From Perognathus longimembris pacificus (taxonomy: Eukaryota > Chordata > Mammalia > Rodentia > Heteromyidae), in contig NC_063188.1 of NCBI RefSeq assembly GCF_023159225.1, positions 31,865,626-31,929,625 on the forward strand: a stretch of DNA of 64,000 nucleotides. Direction: 5' to 3'. The position numbers and the translations under genes are program-made. Below, in pieces: positions 1 through 11,818 of this stretch (positions are counted from its first letter, which is position 1; each line of letters begins with the position of its first letter). The notes beneath the pieces were generated by a model. That model was not told the origin of the DNA. It saw only the letters and a program-made list of their open reading frames with translations, and made no database searches.

Positions 1-714
1 GGGGCTGAGGGAGCACCCACTTGGCAGGTAGATGGATCTGGAGCAAAAGTATAACTAGTCATCTGGTGTATGATAAATAAGGCTATAAATACACTCTGTC
101 AGTTAAAATTTGGCTGCCTAATGAGTTTACCATAAACTTGTAAAGGCTCTCTGTTTTCATAGGCTTTGAGGGGATTTGGGAATGATAGATAAGGGTCTAA
201 GGGTCTGTGGAAGGGGTATGTGGACACAACCATATAAAGTGGCTACTCAAAGGAATGTGGCCTTTACAAATGTAATAGTTAAGGATTTTGTTATTCAAAG
301 AATTGCAAATATTGGCCCTATCATCCTTATGAACATACCCATAACGGTTTTCAGAATAAACCTCGTAATGTGCAGTAGTGTGGAATTTATAGGGTAACAA
401 TGTTGAGAGTGGGAAGAGATCACCTCTCTGGCCTTCCTTGTCAGCTGTGTTTTCTGAAAAGCAGGGTGGGAGGCAGAGACATTGGCCACTCTGAGTCCTT
501 TCTCACACTGCAGAGCCTGTCAGGGCTTGGCAACTGATAAGGAAAGCTGAAAATCCTACAGGGAGGGGCCCTTGAGCTTCTGGCTATCTGAATTGGGAAA
601 CACCCAGTTGCTCTCTGCCAGCTGGGCAACTTCTTTTAGGGGCAATACCCTTGAAGGGCATTACCCAGACAACCCAGCCACACCTTCACAAGTTGTTTGC
701 TTCCAAAAAAGCAC
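1..714. other. no recognised feature
   Basis: I see no repeat family, splice-bounded exon or RNA gene here. The short open frames overlap on both strands and resemble nothing I know. Confidence 0.5.
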
Positions 715-968
715 AGCAGGGAGCCGGTGGCTCATGACTGTAATCTTAGCTACTCAGGAGACTGAGATCTGAGGGTCAAGATTCAAAGCCAGACAGAGCA
801 GGAAAGTCCATGTAACTCATTTCTACAATTAACCACCAGAAAACCAGAAGTGGAACTATGGGTCAAAGTGGTAGAGAAGTAGCCTTGAGCAATAGAGCCC
901 AAGGACAGCACCCAGACCAAGTTCAAGCCCCATGACTGAGTAAAAAAAAAAGGCAAAAAACAAAACAA
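715..968 (+). repeat. B1-Geo SINE
   Basis: The left part is 7SL/B1-like (GGCTCATGACTGTAATC, then TACTCAGGAGACTGAGAT). The right part is the Geo module (CCAGAAGTGGAACTATGG... GCCTTGAGCAATAG...). An A-rich tail follows at about 943-968. GCACAG occurs at both ends and may be a short target duplication. Divergence suggests an old copy. Confidence 0.85.
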
Positions 969-1640
969 AGAGCACAGTTCTTCAGCTCATTCTTCTGTTC
1001 CCAATAGAAAGGGAGACCCCGCTCCACTCAAGGGCAATTTTCTTCTTGCACCTATCTACAACCAACACTTACACATGAACTGAATGAAACTAAAGTCCTC
1101 TTCTCATGATTAGACACTTCCAAAAATATGTCTTCCTTTCTGGCCTGATCCTCATCTCAGCCCTCCAGGAATCCAGGCCCAAATCATTTCAGGATGAGCT
1201 CAACCTATAACCACTCCCTCTGAGGCCTGGCTTCCTAACCTTGGTGATCCCAAAGCACACATCTGTTGCAACACACGGGGCCCACCCTAGGCAAAATTGA
1301 GCTTCAGTCAACTGATTTCCCACACCCCCACACTCCACCTCTCCTTACACAGTCTTCCTCTTCCTTAGGGATTTGGTTCCCTGGAACCCTTCCCTCCCTT
1401 ATCCCTGACAGGAAAGGCTCTGGTAAAGGAATTTGCACTGAGATATAAATAATAACACTCCCTAACACAGCCACCCCTGCCAGACTAACTCTTGCAAAGA
1501 CACTCCAATGCATTGCATACTGATGATGGGATTTCTGCCTTCACTCATGGGCCAAAAAAAAGATATTTATGACAGATTGTGCCTTCTCATTGCCCACCAA
1601 ATTATTATGTGGGGCCCCCAAGTTTTAATCTGTGGTCAGC
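969..1640. other. no recognised feature
   Basis: Mixed unique-looking sequence. The overlapping frames near 1266-1513 on both strands are low-complexity and are not supported as coding. Confidence 0.5.
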
Positions 1641-1652
1641 CTCAGTAACACT

Positions 1653-1848
1653 CTTTTTTTCCAGTCCTGGGGCTTGTACTCAGGGCCTGAGCACTGTCCC
1701 TGGCTTCCTTTTGCTCAAGGCTAGTCCTCTACCTCTTGAGCCACAGCGCCACTTCTGGGTTTTTCCGTTTATGTGGTGCTGAGGAATCGAACCCAGGGCT
1801 TCATGCATGCAAGGCCAGGACTCTACCACTAGGCCACATTCCCAGCCC
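1653..1848 (-). mobile_element. IDL-Geo SINE, full length
   Basis: Read on the minus strand it has the ID-like left monomer, the Geo right monomer and a T-run (A tail) at the left end. The perfect target-site duplication CTCAGTAACACT lies at 1641-1652 and 1849-1860. It carries the older subfamily states (CTACCACTAGG rather than CTTGCCACTAGG in the ID-like part). Confidence 0.93.
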
Positions 1849-2099
1849 CTCAGTAACACTTTTTAGAGAAATAAATTTTTCTGAATTCAAATCAGGAGAG
1901 ATTATCTGGAACATGGATTGACCTGGGAAAACTGGGATGTGGGAATACAGAGATTCAGTCTGCTGAAGAGAGTGTGTGTTTGGTAAGGAAAGGGAGACTG
2001 CAAACAGTTTTGCTAGTGAGCAAAGAGAAAGGAAAAAGCAGGGTGGGAGAGGAATGGTATAACACAAGGAGTGAGGCAGAGAGTAACAGAGAATTTAAA

Positions 2100-2322
2100 G
2101 GAACACTTAACATGTTTTGAGTGCTTCTTTTGTACTGGACACTGTAGCTACTTCATCTCATAACATTCTTAACACAACTTGTGGAGATGGGAGTTATTGC
2201 TAATCCATTTTATAGGGAAATGAACAGGCTCTTGGAGGTAAAGTAATTTATGGCAAATCACAAAATCAATTAAAACTGGAGCTGAGGTTTGAACTCAGCT
2301 CATTGACTCATTCGCCACATGT
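2100..2322 (-). repeat. MIR SINE
   Basis: Reverse-complement MIR core: ATTTTATAGGGAAATGAACA, a decayed 'aagtaatttatggcaaatcac' stretch and TTTGAACTCAG, in the expected order. Ancient and diverged. Confidence 0.75.
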
Positions 2323-2324
2323 CT

Positions 2325-2700
2325 TGGCACCCTTGTGCTGCTATAATAAAATGGTATAGATCGGTGAGTTATAATGAATTGATATTTATTGGCTCACTCT
2401 TCTGAAGGCTGGGAAGTCTAAGATCAAGGTGCTGAAACCCACTGATCATTTCTTGCTGCTGTCACCTCCTACTGGAAGATGGAAAAGCAAGATAGAACAA
2501 GAATGCAGGTGGAATTGAACTTTTCTCACAAATCTACTCTCTCTATAATAAACCTACCCATACAATAATAAACCCACTCCCAGGATGGTAACATTAAACC
2601 ATTCATGACCTAATCACTTCTTAAAATTTTCACTTCTCAACACTTTCTGCAATTGGGGTTTAAGTTTCCAGTACATGAGCTTTAAGGGTCACAGAGTTCT
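2325..2700 (-). mobile_element. MaLR-type LTR (3' LTR of a decayed provirus)
   Basis: Reverse complement of an MLT1/MST-like LTR: TTGTGCTGCTATAATAAAAT, GGCTGGGAAGTCTAAGATC, then CATGACCTAATCACTTCTTA and GGGGTTTAAGTTTCCA in family order. With the internal piece and second LTR to its right it looks like one minus-strand MaLR provirus. Confidence 0.85.
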
Positions 2701-3364
2701 CCAGAGTTTCTCCAGAGTTTCTCCAGAGTTCATGTCCTTCTCGTGTGCAAATTTCTGTGTAAATAGTTGCCAAATCTTAACTCTTCCAACATCTTTCCAA
2801 ATCTTTCTCTTCTACTTCCCGTTTAGTTACCTGTCTCCTCTTTAAATTCTTCCTCCCTTCTTTCCTTTTACTGTTAAGTGGTTTAAAGAAGCTAGTAATA
2901 CTTGAATGCTCTGCTGATTCGAAATTCTTCTGCCAGGTATCCTAGTCCATCCCTCTTAAAGTTCTACCTTCTGCAAAGTCCTAAGATATGAACAGGATTC
3001 TGCTGAGTTCTTTGCAACTATGTAACAAGAGTGGCCTTTACTTCCATTTCCATTATGTTGTTCCTCAGTTTTGTCTGAAACTTTGTCAGAATGGCCCTTA
3101 CTGTCCATATTTCTAGCAAAATTCTGATCACAATTACTTAAATGTTTCCGTAAGAAACTTTAGGCCCTCCCTACTCCTCTTTCCTTCTAATGCCTCACCA
3201 GAGACACCCTGAATACTGAATGCTTCATTTATGATGATCTAGGCTTTCTCCAACCTTGTCCCCTAAATTCTTCTAGTTTCTCTCCATTACCCAATGTCAA
3301 CACTGCTGTGACATTTTCCACTATTTGTTACAGAAACAGGCCTTCTTCTCAGTACCAATTTTCT
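2701..3364 (-). mobile_element. MaLR internal region, internally deleted
   Basis: The right-hand part (about 3230-3360) resembles the reverse complement of MST/THE1-type internal sequence just inside the 5' LTR: CTAGGCTTTCTCCAACC, TCTTCTAGTTTCTCTCCATT, TTGTTACAGAAACAGGCC and CAGTACCAATTTTCTG, ending at the LTR. About 660 bp remain against roughly 1.6 kb usual for the family. No open frame survives. A short 11-bp tandem repeat (TTCTCCAGAGT) sits at about 2696-2731. Confidence 0.7.
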
Positions 3365-3690
3365 GTCTTAGTCCATTTTGTGCTGCTAGGACAATATAAA
3401 CACTAGGTATTTATATTAAACATGCATTTATTGGTTCATAATTCTAGTGACTGTGAAGTCTAAGATCAAGGGCAACCATCTGATTCAGGCTTTCTTATTG
3501 TGCCATCACATGGCAGAAGGTAGAGGGGCAAGAAAGTGCAAGTAGAAGTTGAACTCACTTTTATTATATACCCACTCCAGTGATAACCACACTAATGTAT
3601 TCGCTGTGAAGGGAACAAATATCCAATAAACCACTGGCATACAATGTAACAATTTATAATTGAGGCATGTCTTGGAAAACTGTGGAAGTA
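3365..3690 (-). mobile_element. MaLR-type LTR (5' LTR of the same provirus)
   Basis: Begins with TCTTAGTCCATTTTGTGCTG and continues with CTGTGAAGTCTAAGATCAAG and CATCACATGGCAGAAGG, matching the 2325 copy in order and orientation. The far end is decayed, so the boundary is approximate. Confidence 0.82.
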
Positions 3691-4925
3691 GCTGAGAATA
3701 CTGAAAAAGCTTCATAGAGAAGATATTTAATATTGAACTTGATGTACTATAGCAATCTTTAGGCAGACACAGAAAGAATACATGAGAAAGAGCAATAAAG
3801 CAGCAAGTTTATGTAGAGTTGGCCGTTCTGGAAATAATATGTACTAGAGGAAGAGTTAGAAGGGGTAGGGCATGGCTGAGTGACAGCTTTGAACAGAGAG
3901 AGGGAGAAATGACACTGTGGGCACAGAGCAAGTATAAAGGACTTAGAATAATAAAAAGAACATAGTGGAGCTTCTACAGAAGTAAAAACATTTAGAATAG
4001 TTTTGGTAACTGGAAAATTTGCTATTATTGAGGTTTCTGTGTTGTTTGAACATTAAGTTTTATACTACCAGTAATATCTGGTACATGAAATATGTATACA
4101 GTGGCACATAATAATGTTTTCTCTGAAGCAATTAAGTTGCAGCCATATCTATACATAAGAGATTCTTTACCACCTAATCAAAACTTGGCTTATCTATTTG
4201 ACAGATGGTCAAGGAGGAGGAAGAGCAAAGTAATTAACAACTCCCTTAGCAAGTCGGCCATCACTGTACACTTACCATGTCCCTGCTGAATGGTGAGTTG
4301 TTGTAATTAAGGGAGTTGAATTAAATATCTTAAATATCTTCTCTTTGAAATTTGATCCCTATCAATTTCTTTTAAATGTTATATCTAATAATTCTAATTA
4401 AGTCACCTCTTCATCTTAGCTATTTATCGCCTTTGCTAATAATGTCAGATATTCTTAGGTTCAAGAAGGAACATTTTAAAATTATCTTTCAACTCCATGG
4501 AACTCTGTCTTAGTTAATTATCTTCTGCTTCTCTGTGACTCATGCCTGGTCATCCCACACTGTGGTCTCATGCTAGCATGGATTTTATTGTCTGACCTGT
4601 TGTTTTTCTGAGCCTCCCTATGAGAGAATCAGTAAGACAGACTAGCCACACAATGAGGTTATATTAATCATTTATTTGTAAGTGAACCAGGTCACCTTTC
4701 ACATCAGCTCTCCTAACATGTCAATTTTTAACACATCTAATACAAAATAGCCTAAAGAAATCAGTTCTGTATAGGTAAGGATGTACACGCAAATCTTTTT
4801 TTTTTATAAAATTAGCAAGACTAGAAATCATTTTTTATTTCTTGATAGTCCTAACCAAATCAATAGGACCAAGATCATCTCAGCTGCTGGAGACTGTGAG
4901 CACAAACACAGGGTTGTGTTTGTAA
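3691..4925. other. no firm feature
   Basis: 3700-3960 is purine-rich and loosely resembles an old L2-linked mammalian repeat, but I cannot place it securely. The rest is AT-rich unique-looking DNA. 4223-4320 has a loose inverted match (AATTAACAACTCCCTTAG and, facing it, TAATTAAGGGAGTTG). Confidence 0.4.
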
Positions 4926-4929
4926 GAAG

Positions 4930-5165
4930 TGAGAGCCCAGAGGTTAGGCTTTGGCACCCGACCAAGCCTCAGTTTAAATTCCAGCTTTACCACTTGGTCA
5001 CTGACAGCCTTGGGTACATTTTTTCACTTCATTGAGCCTAGGTTTCTGCATTAGTAAGTCAGTAGATCAAAATACCTACTTTGCAGAGTTGTGAGGATTA
5101 AATGAGAGGTACGAAAGCAGACATGCTTAGCATGGTTCCTAGTAGTGAGTGGATACTGTTATCAT
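4930..5165 (+). repeat. MIR SINE, near full length
   Basis: Plus-strand MIR order: AAATTCCAGCTTTACCACTT, CTTGGGTACATTTTTTCACT, AGAGTTGTGAGGATTAAATG, then GCATGGTTCCTAGTAGTGAG. Confidence 0.9.
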
Positions 5166-5644
5166 TACCATGAGTCCATTATAAAGCAGAACAAAGAGAA
5201 AACTATGTACCACTCATGATGTAGAGACATTGTCCCCTCTCTGGACCTCAGCGAACTTTGTAAAATGAGGAGATTCACAGAGGAATGGGTAACTCATAAT
5301 AGGGGCTTGCCACTCTTCTCTTGAACGCCCATGATAGGCAGCAATAATCAGCCACTGCATTCACTCCTAACAAGCGAAGTCATAGACCTAGAGTCATTCT
5401 CAATACCATGTTCTAAATAGCTTATATTGCTTAATTATAGTTGGCAAATGAAATGAAGCTTATTTGCCTTCCCTGAATTCAGTGATCTCAGATGTACCAT
5501 TTAGTGCTAAATTTCTATGACTTGATGAAGGAAATGCTCTTTAATAATGTTTGCAACTCAACTATGAGGTGAGATGAAGGCCTCCACATTCAGAAGTGGA
5601 CTTAGCATCTAATGAGACAAAAAGGGGAGCACTGAGATACACCT
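5166..5644. other. no recognised feature
   Basis: Unique-looking sequence between MIR copies, with no exon or RNA gene visible. Confidence 0.45.
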
Positions 5645-5760
5645 GGATTTATGCTTACTTTTTTTGCTGTGTCATAGCTCTATGACCTTTGGAAATCATT
5701 TACCCTCTCTGAGCCCTCATTTGTAAAAATAGACAAAGGATGATTGCGTAACAAATGTTA
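5645..5760 (+). repeat. MIR SINE fragment
   Basis: CTATGACCTTTGGAAATCAT followed by TACCCTCTCTGAGCCCTCAT and TTTGTAAAAATAGACAAAGG fits the MIR core and its conserved central part. Confidence 0.7.
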
Positions 5761-5932
5761 AATAGGGAAAACTGAATGAAATGTATATAAGAATTCTTTG
5801 TCCATCTTTGTGCTGTTCTACAAATCAAAATGGTTCCAAAATTTAAAAGTTTATTTATTTACTTTGCTCCCAGTATTGGAGGTGGAAGCTAGAGTTTCAC
5901 AGCCCGTTAAAAGAATGTTTCAAAAATAGGCA

Positions 5933-6218
5933 ACCCTGGATATTGTATATACATATATTGGAACTAGGGAAGGGAATATCAAAATCAAGAGACAAGGAAT
6001 ACAAAGACAAACCAATGCAACAGCAATACTTAAAACTATATGGTATAAACCAATTGCACAACTCATGGGTGGGAGAGGGAAATGAGGGGGGAGGTGGAGG
6101 AAAATGAGGGAGGAGGTAACAAGTTGGATAAGAAATGTACTCACTGCCTTACATATGAAACTGTAACCCCTCTGTACATCATGTTGACAATAAATAAATA
6201 ATAAAATAAAATAACTTA
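5933..6218 (+). mobile_element. L1 3'-end insertion, 5' truncated
   Basis: Only the L1 3' UTR is present: GAACTAGGGAAGGGAATATC, a G-rich purine stretch, GTAACCCCTCTGTACATCA and an AATAAATAAATAATAAAAT tail. It matches the 3' UTR at 14430-14735. The TSD AAAAATAGGCA lies at 5922-5932 and 6219-6229. Confidence 0.9.
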
Positions 6219-6229
6219 AAAAATAGGCA

Positions 6230-6623
6230 GAAGGGGAAACATCTTGAGGAGTTATGGAGAATAAGCAGAAATAAGGTGCAGGAAGACACACAGTTTGGGT
6301 CCCTTCTCTTCCCAGACATCACCCTTAACCTGCCTATTCAACCCTGTAGAATACTCCAAAATCAGGCTGACTTCCGTAAATAGCATAGTAGTTCAACGTC
6401 CTGCTGACAAGATTAATCCAGATGGGCAAGAAAGTTGGATTTATACCATCCTAGAGCCAATGAATGCATCACATCATGGGAGAAAGTAGAATGGACTTCC
6501 TGTCTTTATTGTACTCTGTCTATGCATGGGGAAAATAAGAATGGAGCATGTAAGGGGAGTGAAATAAGAGATCTGGATGATGAAATGTGCAGGTAGATAG
6601 TCAAGAAAGCAAGTTAAGGTTCT
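6230..6623. other. no recognised feature
   Basis: Short unique-looking spacer between an L1 tail and an IDL-Geo copy. Confidence 0.4.
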
Positions 6624-6635
6624 ACTCTACTCTTT

Positions 6636-6830
6636 TTTTTGCCAGTCCTGGAGCTTGAACTCAGGGCCTGAGCACTGTACCTGGCTTCTTTTTGCTCAAG
6701 GCTAGAACTCTACCACTTGAGCCAAAGCGCCTCTTCTGGCCTTTCCTATATATGTGGTGCTGAGGAATTGAACCCAGGGCTTCATGTATATGAGGCAAGC
6801 ACTCTACCGCTAGGCCATATTCCTGGCCCC
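6636..6830 (-). mobile_element. IDL-Geo SINE, full length
   Basis: Minus-strand Geo then ID-like monomer, with a T-run at the left. The TSD ACTCTACTCTTT is at 6624-6635 and 6836-6847. Five extra bases (TTGTA) lie between the SINE 5' end and the right TSD, as untemplated additions at the end of reverse transcription would leave. Confidence 0.9.
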
Positions 6831-6847
6831 TTGTAACTCTACTCTTT

Positions 6848-8050
6848 CATACGTATAACTCTTTTTCTTGTCAGCTGTAGGTGAAAATATTGTCTCTGGA
6901 CAGATTTCAATATATGTAAATATATTATTCATGAGCAGGGATGATGAAATGGATGAGAAGAGTGCAATGCTGGCCTAAAACCAGTTTCCCCTCCCCCCCA
7001 AATCCCTTTCTTTTCCCTTCAAACAGAGAGGTGGGATGGAGCAGGTTGACTCTTGCATATTGTTTCCCCTGCTCTGCTGACTTGGGCCAATGGACATTAA
7101 TAGTAGGATGTTGGAAAGCAGGAGAAAAAGAGAAAACAGAGTATTTCTCTCATCGCTTTGTGTCTCTTGTGGTGTCCCTTAGAGTGACTGTATCTTTTCT
7201 GTGACTTGGCACCACTGACCAGGTTATCATGGCCCCAGTTTATGCCAAGTGACCTAGCAAAAGGTTCTAGCAGCTCCATGCTGTGACTAATCTCCAGATT
7301 GCTTCATTGTACTATGCTTGGCATGGCAGCTCTAGCATCACCTGTATAACCAGCTCCCTACATTGAATTCCCTCCTCTGCAAATATTCAATGCTTTTGTT
7401 TCCTGGGTAGGATTCAGACTGATATATTCTCCATTAGCCAACAGCATGGGTTCCTTCTGCCTACTAGCCAGTTTTTATTTTAGAATGTAAGGCTCTAATA
7501 GCCTGTGCAAAATTTGGGCAGGAGATTAAAGGACTAGAAATCGGGGAAATTTGATGTTAGAGCTCAAGCTCAAGAGAGCCTAGTATCCAACACATCTTTG
7601 GAATAGGAAGGGAACAGGAACAGAGAAGGAAAGAAGTTAATTCCAATGTTTGTTGTATTTTCCCTACCCTTGCCTGTAGGTACTTTGGAAGTCTTTTGCC
7701 TTGACAGAGAACAAATACAAACCTAGTAAGAGATGAGAGTCTCAGAGTTAGCTCTATGAACAAGGGATGAGAAGGAGAAAAACTCAGGGAATATCACTGG
7801 CCTGTCCTTAGGTGGCAGCTGCAACCGAATCAGATGGAGGAAAACAAATGTAGGAGTTGAACTGATCCCATCCATCAGGCCGTCCTAATAGGCCATTATC
7901 AGACTGTCCCAGGGAAAGAATTTTCTTGAGGCTAAATGGTAATGACTTCAATAGCAACAGAAACCTAGTAGTACCATCCCCAAGACAGAGTCCCTTCACT
8001 TAATTTCCCTGCAAATTGTGTTTGGGGTTGTATAGACCCAGCCACAGTAC
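6848..8050. other. no recognised feature
   Basis: Unique-looking DNA. The frames at 6941-7204 (+) and 7557-7763 (-) are isolated, have no recognisable domain and are not called. Confidence 0.45.
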
Positions 8051-8054
8051 TTGA

Positions 8055-8150
8055 GTCCCATTCATCAGCCACTAATTGACTGTGTGACCTTGTACAAGGC
8101 ATTTAATAGCTCTGTGTCTCCATTTGTCTTCGTAAAGCAGGACGAGGGGA
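8055..8150 (+). repeat. MIR SINE fragment
   Basis: GACTGTGTGACCTTGTACAA then GCTCTGTGTCTCCATTTGTC is the MIR core; flanks are decayed. Confidence 0.6.
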
Positions 8151-8499
8151 GTCCAGTACCCTGCTTACCTAAAAGAGCACATTGTGAGTGCCCAGTGCAC
8201 ATCAAACTGCAATTCCAGCTCAGAGGGGTTGCAAGAGCAGCTGCACTAGGAATGCTTCCTACTGTTTGGGAAGACTAGCATGGAGAGACTACAGGGTCAT
8301 GCTCAACAGCATGGCTCAAAAGAAATTTCTCTTAGTTTGGGTGAGGTAATAATAAAATCATTGTATATTAAGTATACTTACCTTTTAAAGATATCTACTG
8401 AGCAAGTAGAAGTAAATGTGATAATGTTTATGATATCTCTCAAAATATTCAGGCAAAATGTATATGGCATAAAGATATAAACTGAGATTAAAACAAGCA

Positions 8500-8615
8500 T
8501 GAAAAATAATGATAGTTATTAGATGTGGGTGATGAGCACAAAGGGTTTATTATACTGTTGGTTCTGCTTTGGTATGTGTTTCAATTTCTTCGCAATAATT
8601 TTTTAAGGCTATGAG
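8500..8615 (+). mobile_element. ancient L1M 3' end
   Basis: GATGTGGGTGATGAGCACAA, TATTATACTGTTGGTTCTGC and GTGTTTCAATTTCTTCGCAA reproduce the typical 3' terminal order of old mammalian L1 (L1M). Confidence 0.6.
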
Positions 8616-8619
8616 GTGT

Positions 8620-8715
8620 CTTTGTATAGCCCAGCATGGCCTCGAACTGTATATAGATCATCCTATTTAAGGCATCCTAAGTGCTGAGATTATGTATGCC
8701 AATATGCTTGGCTTT
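8620..8715 (-). repeat. B1 SINE, diverged
   Basis: TATAGCCCAGCATGGCCTCG, AACTGTATATAGATCATCCT and AAGTGCTGAGATTATGTATG follow the B1 reverse complement. Confidence 0.8.
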
Positions 8716-9849
8716 CATATTAATATTTTAAGCATACATTTTAGAGTCAGATTTGGATTTGAACCTATTCCTTCAGAAAATCAAACTGAATGTATATGAC
8801 TATAGTTTTGGATGTCAAAGCTTCAGCCATGAGTGGAAAAAGCACAAAAGAGATTAGGCCAGTGTTCCTAAGAAAGGCATTTAGATAGTTCATAGACAGA
8901 AAAAAGAGAAGTAGCTATGTCACCTCTCAATGTTCTTTCCACTTTTCTGCTTGGAAGCCCAGAGTGTTCTCTGATTTCTTCCCCCCCTATCCCCGGAGGC
9001 AAGAGCTACCCCCTGCTTGGAAGAACTCAGCGGCTCAGCTCTTTCTGGCCCTCTGCTGCTGTTGCCAGCAGCTAATCAGGCAAGAAGTACTCCACAGGAG
9101 GTAACACTAAAATCAAGTGTGAGCTACATTCCTAGTGCCCAGTGCAATGCACCTACGCCAACCCAACCCTCCTCCCCTGGAGACTGCAGGTCCTCTTTAG
9201 GTCACATGCAAATTCCCTTCTGCCTCCCTTACCTCTCCTTCAAAGCCACACAGGACAGGATTGGGTAGTTGAAATCAGAAGGTAAGAGTGAGACAGTCTT
9301 TAATGTGAATAACTATCTCTTACTAAACAGGCAACTCTAGTCTTCTGGGCTTCCAAGTCCTCTTTTGTCAGTGTGACAAAATGATCCTTCCTTCACAGGA
9401 CTGTGTAAAGATTCATGAGGAAATGCAGGCAGAGTGTTTCGTGTTCTTCCAGGTATGAGCTATGCTTTTCAAACACCAGACCCTGCTACTGTTGATGAAG
9501 AACAGAACAAACAGTATATCTTCCATCCTGGTGAGAGAAAAGACCTAAGTCCAGTTTGCAAGGACCCTGGTTAACCTGAGCCTTGAAACAAAGGGCTTCA
9601 TTTCATCTTTTAGGCTAGAGATTGCACAGAGGTGTAGTCTACCATGGAAGTACCCTATGGTTTTAGAGGAAACCCAAGAAGAAAAGTCAATGCCACAATC
9701 ATGCCAGAAGTTCCCAGTTCCTGAAGCAACCAACCCATACACATTTTTCACCTTCCATACCAAATGCTTTGCCTGCATCCTGACAGTTACCTAGAAGGAG
9801 CCTTTGAACAGTGCAGGTTCTTTGACCTTGCAACTCTTCTTTACTTTTC
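8716..9849. other. no recognised feature
   Basis: Unique-looking. 8980-9190 is relatively GC-rich with a serine/proline-rich open frame at 9017-9268, but no splice or domain evidence makes it an exon. Confidence 0.45.
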
Positions 9850-9952
9850 ATTTTCTCAAGACTGGGAATTGCTATGTAGCACAGGCTGGCTCTTGCACTG
9901 GCAGTCATCCTGACATTACATGCATGCACCATCACATGTGGCTTCCTGCAAT
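9850..9952 (-). repeat. B1 SINE, diverged
   Basis: TGCTATGTAGCACAGGCTGG and ACATTACATGCATGCACCAT match the B1 reverse complement. Confidence 0.75.
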
Positions 9953-10604
9953 TGTTCTTTGTTATTATCCTTAAGTAGTTATACAAAGGGATTTCAATAC
10001 AGCTTGTCCATATGTAAGTTCAGCCATCTTGATCAATGTTACCTTTTTCATCATTCTCTCTATTGTTCTTGATGGAGAAGCTCCAGCTACTAGCTCAGGA
10101 TCTAGGAACAGAAACTTGGGGCAACCCTGGTCTGGAACACAGCCAGCTGAATAACACATGCCCCTCAACTGCTCCGTACACACTGACTGGGCTCATAGAG
10201 GAATAATACACTGTCCTAGAAGACCAAGAAAAGTGGCCCAGAAGTAATCTTGATGCCCCAGGTTACATTTTTTTTCCAGTTGAAGAGACTGAAGGGTGGA
10301 GAGGTTAACCATGTCATCCCCAGTAACTGATGGGTATACCAAAGCTGACAAGGAGTCACCAACCTCTGTATCCAGCCATGGGAATGCTTGCCCTGTGCTC
10401 TATGCTGCCTCTGGGCATAGCATTGTGTTAAGCCATTCTGAGGCTAGGGTAGGCCAAAGAGAGAAGAGGATTAAAAAGGAATGTTTCCTAGAATCAGAAG
10501 CCCCCCTGTTCTAGAGCAATGTGACTTGGCTATTGTTTTTAATGAGGCAGAGAAAACTTCTGAGGAATGGGTGGAGTGATGGACCTTGGGAATAAGAGAA
10601 GAGG
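9953..10604. other. no recognised feature
   Basis: Unique-looking stretch without a supported feature. Confidence 0.45.
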
Positions 10605-10755
10605 ATCTTGAGACCTAGTTTCTGCTCTTCCTAGCTGTGATACCTTGGACCTATTCACCTGTAAACTAGAGATAAGGAATAATTGTATAACCTCATAGGG
10701 TTGTGAAAATTAAGAATGAAGATAAAGCACTTGGTACATACTAATTGCTCAATAA
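10605..10755 (+). repeat. MIR SINE
   Basis: CTTCCTAGCTGTGATACCTT, then TAAACTAGAGATAAGGAATA, CATAGGGTTGTGAAAATTAA and ACATACTAATTGCTCAATAA in MIR order. It abuts a second MIR tail to tail. Confidence 0.85.
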
Positions 10756-10960
10756 TCAAAATGGTCAGTGGGTGCCTGCTCTATGCCAGCCACTTAGGAT
10801 AAGCACTTTACTTGTCTCTATTTGTTTATTCCTCTTAACAACTGGGAAGTCTGTCCTGCTATTAGTTCCTTGTATGGTGAACAAAATGAGCCTAATGGAA
10901 CTTAACTGTCCCAAGATGATCTACCACATTAGTGATGGCACCAATATTGGGTTAGCAGGC
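10756..10960 (-). repeat. MIR SINE
   Basis: GTGCCTGCTCTATGCCAGCC followed by AGCACTTTACTTG and the reverse-complement MIR core. Convergent with the preceding MIR. Confidence 0.75.
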
Positions 10961-11765
10961 AGACCTCTTTAAGTTCTCTGCTCTCTCCCTGTTTTCATGG
11001 GAAATGTGCTCTTGGGTGGGAAGCAGGCCCAGGAATTAAGAAGCAGTATGAGAATAGTATAAATGTGGTTTTAATTCAGGAAAGAAGACACATTGAAGTG
11101 CAGGCCCTCACAAAGAAGCTTCCTGAGGGGAGGCCAGAGGCCAGGCTCTTACATCTGTTGCACACAACTCTAGCCATATGCTTCATAATCCACCTACACA
11201 TCTCCCACACATGGCAGCTCACACACCCAAGCTCATATACATGCACACATCACATGGTACATCACATCCTCTCATCAATACCTCCTTAGTGCTTCCCAGC
11301 CTTCTCTCTTTCACATTGCACAAATATATACATTTTATTTATCAGTTATAAACAAGTATTCTCTATAAAAAGAAGCAATGTCCATTAGGAATTCCAAGAT
11401 CACAAAATATTATTAATGGAGAGACTTAAGTATTATCCTCCTCATTTTAGTGTGCATCCTGATATAAGTAAGAAAATCAGTCAGTCAGAAAAGCAATAGT
11501 AATTGAACCAAAACTAAAAGCAGTCTAGACTGCCACTTATTTACCTATACCTAACTGAACATGTTTAGATGATCATAAACAAAATCTCCAAATGGATACA
11601 GTTCTGATAAAACATAGAGTAGTCTTTGTGACTGCTAAAATAAGCATAAACAATGTTATTCAAATAATCATGATAATGATAAAATAATGAAAAACAAATT
11701 GATGACAGTTTAGCTATTTGAAAATATTACATATTGAGCTCCACAATATATTATATAACAAGTAA
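10961..11765. other. no recognised feature
   Basis: Unique-looking, with a CA-rich patch at about 11190-11260. Confidence 0.45.
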
Positions 11766-11778
11766 TATGTACTTTTTT

Positions 11779-11818
11779 GAGGCAAGCACTCTACCACTAG
11801 GCCATATTCCCAGCCCCC
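11779..11818 (-). mobile_element. 40-bp IDL stub with target-site duplication
   Basis: Only the first 40 nt of an IDL-Geo (the 5' half of the tRNA-like monomer, up to GAGTGCTTGCCTC) is present. It is flanked by the perfect 13-bp duplication TATGTACTTTTTT at 11766-11778 and 11819-11831. The 3' portion and any SINE A tail are missing, so this is a 3'-truncated insertion rather than a decayed full copy. Confidence 0.88.

Noticed and set aside
1..40. Possible SINE start (GGGGCTGAGGG)
   Set aside because: The match to IDL stops after seven bases.
4223..4320. Inverted match (AATTAACAACTCCCTTAG and TAATTAAGGGAGTTG) as a hairpin RNA or transposon end
   Set aside because: Arms are short with a loop of about 65 bases, and no family or TA/TSD context supports it.
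5920..6291. 123-codon hydrophobic minus-strand frame
   Set aside because: Antisense to the G-rich purine 3' UTR of L1; the leucine- and isoleucine-rich product is a result of base composition.
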